DNA of 64,000 nt. Origin: Lichenostomus cassidix (Eukaryota > Chordata > Aves > Passeriformes > Meliphagidae). Made by a program: the position numbers and the translations under genes. Position 1 is the first letter of the stretch. Every line of letters starts with the position of its first letter. Positions 26,901 through 38,900 of the stretch are shown in pieces. The stretch is taken from NCBI GenBank assembly GCA_008360975.2, contig CM039199.1:2744530-2808529 (forward strand). Reading direction: 5' to 3'. The notes under the pieces were generated by a model, which ran no database searches, was not told where the DNA came from, and was given only the letters and a program-made list of their open reading frames with translations.

Positions 26901-29900
26901 AAGGAGGAGTCTGGGAAGGTAGTCAAAAGAGCAGCCAAAGAAAGGGAAAAGCTCTTTAAAGATTAGGAAACAAGGAGAGTTAAAATCTGGAGTAGGAGTG
27001 AATATATTAACATTTTGTAGACTATTCAGTTTCTCAAATGGTATTGTAAAATTTCTCTGTAACTGTTTATTCTTCCCAGATACTGTGCATCAGGGGATAA
27101 AAATCTGCACAGTTTATCTCCAGAGCTTTGTGGGTCTGTCTTAACTTCGAATTGGGAATTCTTCTCAGAAGGGCTGAGCTGTGCACAATAAATAGTTCCT
27201 TCCTGTTCTTTTGCTTGCAGGTGATAGAAGTTACTTCTCCAACAGCTGGGAGTGTCCTGGTGGACTTGTCCCAGCTTCAGATGTTCCAGGTGTGCCGTGA
27301 GGTTTCTGTGAGGACGATGTCTCAGTACGGGGAGTCCGTGGATTCAGTCCCAGCCCAGATTTCCTCGCTCCTGCTGCGATCCTCCCACTGCACCTCCCCT
27401 GTCTGCAGCACTGTCACCTCCAGACTGCCCCGGGGTGGCCCCAGGGCCTCACTGCCTGCCCGAAGCCCACAGCTCACACCCACCCTGCCTCTTCGACAGA
27501 AAATCCCTGCTGAGAGCTCAGATGCCAAACGGACTGATCCCCCCTGCAGCCCCGCCGGCTCAGCACGGCCCCTGCCAGAGAAAGCCTCTTCCCCACCACG
27601 CCTCCCCTCCCCCAGTGCTTCCTTGGTGCAGGCTCCAGGCACTTCCCCACAGGGGCTGGACACTGTGGGAGACAAGAAATGCCTGAGTGTGCCTCCCCAG
27701 CAGGCTGGCAAGGTGCTGCCAGGGCAGGGCACAGAGCCCAGCCCTTCCCAGGAACCAGGACTGCAACAGCCAGGTGAAGGGACAGAGGAACAGGTAAGTG
27801 CTTACATCTCCTGCCCAGTGCCAGCTGTGCAGGGAAGGGGAATAGATTGCTTTGGGGAGTGCAACAAGATGCCACTGAGCATCTCTCTGTGACACACTGA
27901 TGGCCTCTGGGCCATCATCCAGTAGTGACAAACTGTCCAGGAATTTTGGCTGCTGTTGTGCACCTGAAGATGCAGCTCACCTGTTGATTCTGTGTGCAAG
28001 CACATGAGGAACAGAGTGAGGAAAGGAAGAATTTGCAGAGTTAAAGGGTTAAAAGGATGTTCCCATGTTAGTCTGGCATTGCTGTGCTCACTGACTTGAA
28101 GGGACCTTCTCCAGCCTGGTGGGTTTGCACAAGGCAGTGGTAGAGCACATCAGTGGATGGCAGAGCAAGGCAGCTGTGGCTGCAGAACTGACAAAACTGT
28201 CCTGACACTGGATATTTGGAGTTCCTGGTGGGTGAGTGAAATTCCCCGTGGAATTTGCAGTAGTGTGGGTGAATGCTTTCAGAGCTCTTTTAGAACAGTG
28301 GTGAGGGGAGCCATATCAGACAGGTAAATGATTGCTGTGACCAGAGGGAAGTGAGCCCTCCCTGTGTGGGAGGGACCAGGATCTATTTCCCATTCTGACC
28401 TTTGACATCAGTACTCAGGAGAGTGCTTCAAACTCTGAAATTCAGCATAACTGTTAATCATGGCAGTGTGGCCTTGCAAAGGCTCAGAGCTAGGGTGAGA
28501 CTTCTGAGAATTGCTGGAGCAGCAGCACCTTGGTGGGCCCAAGCCCAAAGGCCAGCTAAATACCCAGAAGAACTGAGATGTTGAGCCCAAAATTTCAGTG
28601 ATCAGCCCCTGGTCATTTGCAGCTCGCAGTACCTCAGGTCAACTGCTGGATTCATTTACCCACATTTCATAGAATCATGGAATGGTTGGGGTTGGAAGGG
28701 ATATTAAGGACCATCTAGTGCATGACAGGGACACCTTCCACTAGGCCAGGCTGCTCCAAGCCCCATCCAGCCTTGCCTTAAATGCTTCCAGGGATGAGGA
28801 GTGTCCTGGTGGATTTGTCCCAGCTTCAGATGTTCGAGGTGTACCAGGAGGTTTCTGTGAGAATGATGTCTCAGCCAGTGGATTAAGTTCCAGCCCAGAT
28901 TTCCTTGGTTTGCTGTGAGCCTCTCACTGAGCTTCACGTGTTGCCTGCAGACATTCAGATGTCTGGTGTAGATGGCTGCTCTAGGGGTGGTTGCTTTGCT
29001 TCCTTTGTGGAGAGGAGTGAAATGGGTGCTCCCAGGATGCATATCATCCTTTGCACTTGAGATGTGTCTCTTCACCTGGCTGTCAGCAAAGGGAAACAGG
29101 GCAGGAAGATCTGAGCTGTGAGATCAGACATGAGATGAGGACCTGGCTGGCTTTTGTCTGAGCCCAGGGGACATTGAGAAACTTGATATTGCAATGTCTC
29201 AGTGTCCCTGGGGTCTGATCCCTCAGTGTTTTCAAAGTGTGCCTAGTACATAAGGACAAGGTTGTGCTCTAATTCAAAATGCAGGGAGACTCCCTTGGTT
29301 AGAGTGAGACAAAAGTGGTTGATGAAGGCCTACCTGCCTTATCCTCCTTGTTTCTGGAGCTCCATTCCTCCATCTCCCAGAGGTTTTCTTGAGCTGGTTG
29401 GAATACAGATGAAGACTTCCTTTAATTCTAACTAGGTGACCTAATCAGGAGCTTGTTGTACTCTCTGTGTATGTTATTCTTCATTAATTCCCCTTTTCTT
29501 CACACCCCTTACCCCCCAGGAAGTGCTGGAGTAGTGTCCTCATCTCCAGCTCAGCCCAACGTGCTGGGTGGTGTCTAGGACATTCCTCTGGCAGATTAGA
29601 GTGGGAAATGACCTCCTTGAACAGCTTGGGCTCTTGCTGCTCTGAAACTCATTCCTGTCAATACCCTTGTGGGGCCATTCCTAGCTGCAAAATGGCTGCC
29701 AAAATATTCATATGCCTACAGCACTGAACACTGTCAGAGGGTCAAAGAGTTTGGGGTGATGAGACTCCCTTTTGGTGCATAAGTACTCTGAGGTATTTCC
29801 CCTTGATGTCACTGTTTGGTTTGTTTCCCAGATGGAGCAATCCAGAACCAAAACACCAGAGCTGGAAATCCCATCCGACAGCGGGGTGAAGCTCCAAACA

Positions 29901-32900
29901 GAGTGCTCCATGGAGGAAGCACCCAAAGGTGCCAGTGCTGACACAGAGAGACAGGCAGAGGAGAAGCACCTGAGCCCAGAGCCTCAGTCCTCTCCCAGCC
30001 AGGCTCAGGGGACACAGGACACCTTCCAAGATGGAAACACAGGCGGGAGCAGCAGCCAGGAGTTCCTGAGATTGTCTCCTGGCAAGGAGGTGATGAAAGA
30101 AATGTCCAGAGTGAAAAGAGAGGTTTGTTTAACCTTGGTTGAATGTGTGTGCCCATGGAGGGATGTGGGCTGCACTTGACATCCTGAGTTTTCCAGCCTT
30201 AGGCAGTGCTTTGCTGCAGGCTGTAAAGTGAGGCTGATGGTTGTGTGTGTCTGTGTGTGCCTTGGGTCTGCCCACTTTCTTTCCTACCACACTTGAGCTG
30301 TGTGTGTGCTCAGAGAGAGGCAAAATGCTCCTTTGTTGCTGAAATAGAGCCTGGGAGAACTGAGAAAATCTGTTTTGCTTTTCAACAGCAAGAAGAAAAA
30401 CTGTCGGAAATGGGCCGCCGACAGTTGACCCTTTTCACCGAGCACAACCGGAGTTCTGACCTTTCAGATATTTTGGAAGAGGAGGAAGAAGATGAGCTGT
30501 CTTCAGAAGCTCTGGAAGAGAAGAAATGGGACCAGAGAGAGCCATGCTCCCAGGAGAATGGGGAAAAGGTAACTTGTCCTGGTGCTGTTTGTGGGGAGCG
30601 CCGGTGCAGCCATCCCATGCCATCAGCTCACAGGAGGAGGGGCTGGCCTGAGCCTTTCCCAAGCTCCTGCTGCTCTGCTTTTGCTCCCAGTGTTGGCTCA
30701 AGGTAGTAAAAATATAAATTCTTTGGGAGAGGGAGGGGTGTTTGCAACTAATGGAGCCAGGGTTAATTAGTTGGAAAAACATGCAGTGTGATGTGATGTT
30801 TAAAATCCAGGGTTTAAATCAATGCTGTTGATTGAGTTCTTAACACAGATGTAAACAGGGAACAGTCAACGCTCTCAAACACAGGGTGGAGTTGTTGGGG
30901 TGTCCTGTGCAGTTCCAGCAGTTGGACTCCATCCTTGTGGGTTCCTTCCAGCTCAGGATATTCCATGATTCTGTAATTATTTGGCTTAGGCCTTAGTGCT
31001 CTCTGTAGCCAGGGATGGCATGTAGGATTTGCAGTTCAGATGCTGCAAGGGAGGATATGGCTAAGCTGAGCTCTGAGTGACCAGGTTAATTCAAGCTCAA
31101 AGAGTTCAATCTGGTCTGAATTGGGAACGTGTGAATCTGTGGGAATGTGCTTCCAACTGCTTGGCCTGGAAGTGGTGTGCATACATTACATATTACAGAT
31201 TACAACCATACAGATTACAGCAGTCAGGATAAATGTCCACGAGGGAAAGCACTGAGGGTCAGAGACTGGGAAATCAGAAGGATTTGCAGGAAATGTGATC
31301 TGCCTGGGTGGCAAGAAAGCACTCTCTCTTTGATTTTTCACGTGTCTAAAGAACATCTGTATTTGCTGGTGCCCTGTGTGGCTGCTGCTCTGCAGGGATG
31401 GGGCTGGTGAGCACTAAATGGTAGCACACAGTGTTATGACTCTGAAGTAAATTTCCTGCTGCTCCTTTTCTCCTTCTGAAGAGGCTTCTGCTTCCCAGGT
31501 GAGGAATTGGACCTGCAGTGCAGCACATCAGGAGCCCCAGGAGAGCCTGGTGGCTGGAGGGGCTGGAGCTGCCTCTGAAGGTTTTGGAAGGGCTTCCAGT
31601 TGTTGGGATTGGACTGGGAAAAAATGGAAGAAAAACAAGTATCCTGGAAGGAGAACAAAGGAAATAAGAGCAATCAAGAACACTGTTCTTTGTCTTTTTT
31701 TCCTGGGTATTTTATTTGCCTTAATATTTTTGTTTGGCTGGGTTTTTTTTTTAAAGAAACACCAAAACCCTGCAGCAACCTCTGTTGTGTTGAGCTGAAC
31801 CCATGAATTCTACAGTTGGTCCACAGCAAATTTTAAAATTCAGCAGTGTTGTCCCCAAAATTTTCTGTTCCCTGGTAGGCTCTCACCCAGCTGCAAGTGA
31901 AACACAAATCTGTGTGACCCTTTGAGGTTTTGTGTTTGTGAGAACTCTGCTCCTGGATTTCCAGACAGGAAGCTGCAGTAAGCTGCACTTTGCCAGGAGA
32001 TGGGAAGGGCCCAGCTGGTAACATCTCCAAGGGGTGTCCTACAGCACAGAGCCATTCCCTGTGCTCCAGGGAGGGGACAGAGCTAAGGGGGACCCATGGC
32101 TCCGTGGGTGAGCACAGGCTGAGGCTCAGCCCTGTGGGCAGAAGAAACCCACTCAGCTCTGCCATGGAGGGACTGCACCTCTCCTGCCCCCAGGGGTGCC
32201 AAGCCATGGAGAACCATTCCTGTGGCAGGATGGGAGGTGCTGCAGGTAGCTGTGTGTGTTCAGGAGAGGCTGGGAGGGAGCTCCTCATGCATTCGCCTGC
32301 CTCGCTTCTCGCTGCATTGCTGGTTCATCCGATTGCTTTTGCCAGAAGATCCATCGCTCCCTCTGCCCCTTCCCCTTCGCTTTGCTGCAGCCACAGCTCC
32401 ATCCTGCTCTGCTGGGAGGGAACCAGGGTCACTTTGCCTCTTGTTTTAATGTTTATTTCCTCTCTTTTTTCCTTTGCTTGTCCTGGCTGTGGCTTTTCTC
32501 GGGGTCTGGGTACAGATGGATCTTTGTGATACTGACAGCGATGAAGAGATTCTGGAGAGGATCCTGGAGCTCCCGCTTCAGAAGAACCACAGCAAGAAGT
32601 TGTTCAGCATCCCTGAAGTGACTGAGGATGAGGATGAAGATGAGGATGAGAAGGGTGGTACAGAAGAAAAGGCAAACCCTCAAGACTCCTCAGAAACACA
32701 GACCTACAATTCAGGAAGAACAGAGAAGCCACCCAACAGCAAGGAGCCATTTCTAAAGGAAGATGGGAATAACACTTCTGTGGATGTGTCTGCTCAGGCT
32801 CCACAGGAGGAGCACAGTACTAAGGAGAGCAGAGCAGATGCTGACCATGCAAATCCTCCCTTTGGCCAGCTGGCCTGGAGTCAAAAGAAGGCAAACTGGA

Positions 32901-35900
32901 GCTGGGGCTATCAGGAGAATGATCCAAAGTCTGGGAGTGGGACAAGGCCCTCTTGGAGCAAGAAGAAGGGAAATAATTATCGAGAGAAGATGCGGAGTCG
33001 GCCTGAGATGGGTAGGAAGAGACAGAGTGATTTAACAGAGCATTGCAGTCGTCTGCTGGGCAACTGCAGCCAGATGGGGAGTGGGTTATACAGAGCTCCC
33101 AGCCTCAGGGAGGAGCTGAACGTTGTCAGCAGTGCCGGTGGGAAGGAGGGGTTGGATTTGTACAGCCGGGCCAGACAAGGCACTTCACGGAAAAAAGCCC
33201 CGAGAGCAGTGGGGTCAGGGGGGGCAGAACCTGCTGTGATGGCAACACACTGCCCCAGCCCCAGGAGCCTGGAAATAGACATCGAATACGACTCTGAAGA
33301 TGATCAGGATTCAACCTGTGCGTCCTCCCCGGAGAGCAGGCTGTGGCCAGAGAGGTCCCAGAGCTGCGAGGGGGACTGGAGTGATTGCTCCAGTCAGTCT
33401 GAGGTTGCCCACCCAGGTGGCAGAAGGGACCTGACCAGGCTGGAGGTGATGGAAGAGCAGGGTGTGGAGTGGGCTGGGTCTCCAAGCCAGCGCCTGCGAT
33501 TCTTCTGCCGGGAGAAGGAAGCCCTGAGGTGTGAGAGCAGTTCTGAGGAGCAGGGCTGGGAGCTGGACTGTAAGTCACCTGGCTGGAGAAGGAGGCTCGA
33601 ACATCCTTCGAAGGGGATACGTAGCACCTCCTTGCACAAAAGGGTTGGGTGACTTTTCCTATTCTGGCTTTGAAGCAGCTTGCAGTGGCGCTGGCTTCCC
33701 TCTGCTTCCCTGGCCTGCCTGTATCTTGCTTTGTTCGGTGTTGTCCAGCGAAAGGAACCTTCTCTAGGATTGTCTGGAAGAATATCTGAGAGATTCTGTA
33801 GTTCTGTGCTGCTCCGTGGCTTTTCTTGTAGTAGCTGCTTCTGCTTTTCCTGCTCCCTGACTGAGTGTCACCGATGCAGTATTCCTTTTCACACTGGGTC
33901 TTCCTCCCCACGGCAGGAGGCTGTGGGACCCAAATGAAAATCCCTGATTGGTGAAAACTTTGTGTAGATGCTGACTGTAATGTCATTGCCTCCCCTTGAA
34001 ATGCCCTTTCCTGCACCTTCACCCTCACCAAGGGGATCATCACTGATGCCTGGCAGGGTGCCTGCCTGTCCTGTTTTCCAACTCCCTTGGTCTTTCCAGC
34101 TCTAGAGTGTCCCTGAAGAGGAATGTTGCATTTGGATGCACTGCTCTGTGTGGAGTGCGTTTGGGCTGAGCGCTGTTCAGGGAGTCGCTGGGAGTCGGCA
34201 GGCAGAGGCTGCTACTAATTTTCTGCTGGTTCCACTTGCAGGCATCCAGTCATAAAGATTCCAGGGGCATGGAGCCACCCAGCACAGCCACCTGGCAGGC
34301 TCCCAGCAGGAGACGGAGCAAGAGCGTAAGGAGAAGCCAAATGCAGAAACCTTTGCTCTCTAGTCCAGGTGAGCAGGAGCAGGGAGAGAGGTGGGCAGCA
34401 GGAGAGAGGGAAGCTCCTGAAGTGTGTGGGGAGTGGCTGGCAGGCAGTGCCTGAGCCATGCAGGGCAGGGGCAGGGTGCTGATGGTGTCTCTGCTGTGTC
34501 CCCTCTGTGCACAGGCCCTCCAAGGAGCAGTGCTCCCGAGAGCTCTGGCAAAGACGATGGCATTCGGATCTTTGTGGCGCTCTTTGACTACGATCCTGTC
34601 TCCATGTCCCCTAACCCTGATGCAGCAGAAGAGGAGCTCCCATTTAAGGAGGGGCAGATCCTGAAAGTAAGAGCTTAGTGAACATCTACTCTGGATCTAT
34701 CTGGTGTTCCAGGGACAGGATAAACCTTGGGAGGTCTGCAGCTTTCTCACAAGGGAAGCCGAGGGGCAGATACTGGTATCTTCTCTCTGGTGGCCTGAGG
34801 AGCTGTATCAGGGAGGGTTGGGTTAGATATCAGAAAAAGGTTCTTCCCCAGAGGGTGCTGGGCATTGCCCAGGCTCCCCAGGGAATGGGCACAGCCTGAG
34901 GCTGCCAGAGCTCCAGGAGTGTTTGGACAACGCTCTCATTTGGACAGAGGGTGGGATTCTTGGGATGTCTGCAGGGCCAGGGGTTGGACTGATGATCCTT
35001 GTGGGTCCCTTCCAACTCAGGATATTCCATGACTCTTTCTCTGTGCAGCTCAGTTCCTGCAGCATAAACAGTCTATTTCTCCTTGCAGGTTTGTGGAGAC
35101 AAGGATGCTGATGGCTTTTACAGGGGGGAATGTGGAGGAAGGGAGGGATACATTCCATGCAACATGGTGTCAGAAGTCCCTGTGGAGAGCAGTGAACTCA
35201 AGCAGCAGCTCCTAAAGCAGGGGTTCCTGCCTGCTGACACGGAGAGCCCAGGTACTGTGTGTGTGTGCCCTGCTCCTGTGGCTCTTTGCTGGAATGTGGG
35301 GAGCTCAGTCCTGCTGTCCTGTGGGGACAGTGCAGCCACCAAACCCATCTGGAGTGCTGTCCCTGGTTCTGCAGCCTGGTTCAGTGGCTGCTCCACAGCA
35401 GGGGGGTCTGGGTGGCTGAGGGTGTTCCGAGCTCTCGGTTCATCCCTGACTCCACTGCAGCATTTGCAGCTCCTCCTGGGCTTGAAGTGTGTGAATTCAG
35501 CATAGAGTGAGGCTGAGCCTTGCTAGGGAGGGGAAACAAGTGTTTGAAGAGCAGAAGGATGTGAACAAGGGTTCTCACTCTGTTCTCTCCTTTGTTTTGA
35601 AAGCCTGTGACTGAACTCCTGGGATGACCCTGCTCTTGGGTGAGAGAATCTGTGACTTGGGAAGGGGTAGGAAAGGTGTGAGACAGCAAGGTAGGCAGAC
35701 AGGAGTGTTCAAGGAGCAGACCTGGTCATTGGGTTCCTCCTTACTCCCTGAATATGCAATCAGTGCTTTGTGCACTGCAGAGACTTGCCTGTTCCTTCCC
35801 ACTCATGTACAGGAGCATCCCTGGGATGTGCAGCCAGCCCAGCTCAGGCTGAGTCAGGCTCAGTGGCTGTGAGGTGCCCCAGCTGTGAATCCTGGTGCCC

Positions 35901-38900
35901 CAGTGCCTGTCCCTCATGCCTCCCAGCTCTCATCCTGCACTCCTCTGGGCACGTTCTACTGCCAGTGCCAATTGTTGGATCTGCTCCACTTGTTAGAACA
36001 CCAGGATATTCCTGGTTTGACTCATCCCTGTTTCTGTGCCAGTTCAGCAGTGTTGGTCATGGCAGAGGTAAGCCCTTACATTGCCTGAGCTGGGAAAAAG
36101 CCTCAAACCAACTTAAAAATAAGAAAACCCAAGAAAAAAAGGAGCAATCCAATGTGTTCTGTTTCTGTGGAGAGAGACCCTAACAGACCTTTAAGGTCCC
36201 TTCCCACCCAAACCATGCTGTTATTCTGAGGGGCTGACAGTCCCATCTCCAAAATGTTGGTCCCTGGAAAGCTGATCCTGAGTAGCACAGGGATTGAAGG
36301 AGCCTGATGCTTTCACTGGGGGATTTTTTTGGATATGTTTGTCCTTTGGTCTCTCTCGTGTCTAAGGAGATGAGATTTGAGTAAGGTGTTTTTCACATCC
36401 ATACTTTCTCTCCTGTGTGTATGCCAGAGATGGCTGGAGGCTGTGATGGGCTTTCTCCTTCTGTGGAAACACAAGGCTCTCTCTGCCCTGCCCTGCTGCA
36501 TTGTCTTGGAAGAGTAAAGGATCTTAATAGCTCTGAGACTTCATTAAACATGAAGGGTTTGAAAGTTTTCAGAAGGGTGATTCTGATTCCTTGGCAGTTG
36601 GGCTGGCAGTGCCTCTGTTGTTTTCCTGCTGCCATGAACCCCTAGCACAGCCTTGTAACTAAGGAAACGCCTTGGAGGGGTTGGTCTGGGTATTCCTGGA
36701 GGTTCATTTGGGATTTCATCCAGTCCTGACCCTGCTCAAGTGCAGAAGCTTTAGCTAGAGACCTGGGATTTTTCAGGTGTTAATGGCATAAGGTTTTATT
36801 TTGTCCTTACGGTGCTGCTTCTGAAAGATAATGAGCAGCAAAGTCTGTCTGCTGTGAGCTGTGGAATGGCTAAAAGGCACAATTACAGTGTGGATTTCTC
36901 TGTGCATTTGGGATGTGGATCATGCCTCATCTGAGTCCACATACGAGGCCTGGAGATTTGGGCTTTCCCCACAGAAATCCTGGTGTCACCCTCCCAGGGG
37001 AGGCTCGTCATCTCCTCTGTTCCCTGTTCACTCCTCAAGATGCTTTTCACTTCCCATTCACTGTCTGTTTCTCTTGTCTATTTATTTGCTTTCTTGGTGT
37101 TTTTATTAAGGAAATGGCACATTTTCTCCACCTCCACGCCGCCAAACCGTCCCTCCTCCAAAACCCAGACGCTCCAAGAAAGGTCTGTGTCACCCACTGC
37201 TTCCTCTTTGCTTTTTGCTGTAGGATTACAGACTGCATTGAATTTTTACTACTTGCTTTCAGGACCCTCAGATGTTTGTCTCTATACGACTGCTAGGAAG
37301 TGGAAAGAGAGCCCATCCCTATACTGGTGTTAAGTTTTTAACAGCAGTGATGTCTTTGATAGTTTTGGAGCTTGACCTCTGCTTTTTGTTACGTTCCTGA
37401 GTCCTGGTTATTGGCATAGACTTTGAGTTGCATGAGCAGTTTGCTTCTGTTGTTTGCTGCCTTGGTCTTTGTTCTTTTGATTGTTTGTCAGTTGTGTTGT
37501 GTGGTCAGTGTTGGAAGATGAGCTCTCACTGATGAGGCATTTTCTTCCCCCCCAGCAGGGCTGGACAAACAGGAGTACCAGTCTCAGCCAGGTGAGAATT
37601 GCTTTTAGTGGGAGTAGGTGATGCATGATCAAAATACAGACTGTGTATCGTGTTTTGTGGTCAGGGGCAAGTGTGACACCCTGTGGTGTTGCTTCAGCAT
37701 GACAGAAGGCTTTAGTTCTTTTAGTTTAGTAGTGGGTGCTATCCTCTGTGTGTATATATATGTGGAAATGTAAAATAAAACCTTCCTGTACATAAAGACA
37801 GAACACCAGGATGCTGGGATGAGGGGATGCCCCCACTTTTGTGCTTATGAGGTGAAGAAGATCAGAAAACTGCTTTACTAAATGCCTCTAAAGTCTCTCT
37901 CCACTCAGTTTCCCCCACTATTCTTTTTGCTCAGACCGTGACAAAAATGGTGAAGAAGTTGCTGTGATTTGGCATTTTGTCCTAGTATTTCCAGCTCAGA
38001 GTATTTTATTTTTGTCCTGCAGGGCAGAAACATAAAGACATTGAAGCAGAGCTGCTGACTCCTCGCAGGATGGTGGCTGCCTTTGACTACAACCCTAAGG
38101 AGAGCTCTCCAAACACAGATGTGGAGGTAACCACCAGCTGCTCCCTGCTTTTTAGAGGTTTCTTCTTCCTGTCTCTTTTTTCCTTCTCTCTCAAGACATT
38201 CAGCACTTTGGTCCAAGCAGAATCTTAGTGAAACTGTGGGAGATGCTCCACAGGAGAGACCTGCAGCCTCCAGAGATAAATTGAGGACTAGGGATATAAC
38301 ATGGTAAATATACTGGAAGTAGATTCCTTCCAGCTGACACTGGTGAAGTGCCAGAGTGTCTTGAGTGGGACTCAGCCTGTTTGGAGCCTCCACTGGGCAG
38401 ATTTTTTCCATTAAAATAAACCTTTGTCTTTAGCCTTGTGCCCCAGGGAGGATGTGCTGGGGTGTCTGACAGGACAGAGGGTGTGACAGCAAAGTGTCAC
38501 TGTGTGCTGTGCTCCTGTTCTGTGTCCAGGTTAAATCTCCTTGTTTGTACTCATTCCTGCTAGTGACTAACCCCTGAGTGCTGCATACAGAGCAGGCTCA
38601 TCCAAGGGAGCAGGATTTGTAATTATATTTAAAGAAATCAAAGATATTTCTGGTGCTTGCTCAGCTTGTCCTCAGTGCACCTTTCCAGAGCAGGTGGTTT
38701 GGTGCTATTTTGAAGCCTTATTAAAATTAGTTTAAAAATAGGCTTTTTTCTTGTCTTGATTTATGAAATGCTTCCTTAGCAGTGAATTCCAGAGTTACCC
38801 ACTTCAGTTGCTCTCCTATCGTGATCCTGCAAAACTAAACACAGTGAGCTCCCTTCCTTGGAGTGAGATTGGGCAAGAAGCCCAGGGGGAGCTTGTGTTC

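Noticed and set aside
31499..31798. 99-codon frame ending in a hydrophobic, membrane-like stretch
   Set aside because: The hydrophobic part is read from a T-rich intron tract. No conservation signal, and it lies in a TSPOAP1 intron.
33126..34043. 305-codon minus-strand frame
   Set aside because: Antisense shadow of the large TSPOAP1 exon plus its intron; low-complexity Ser/Pro/Gln composition.
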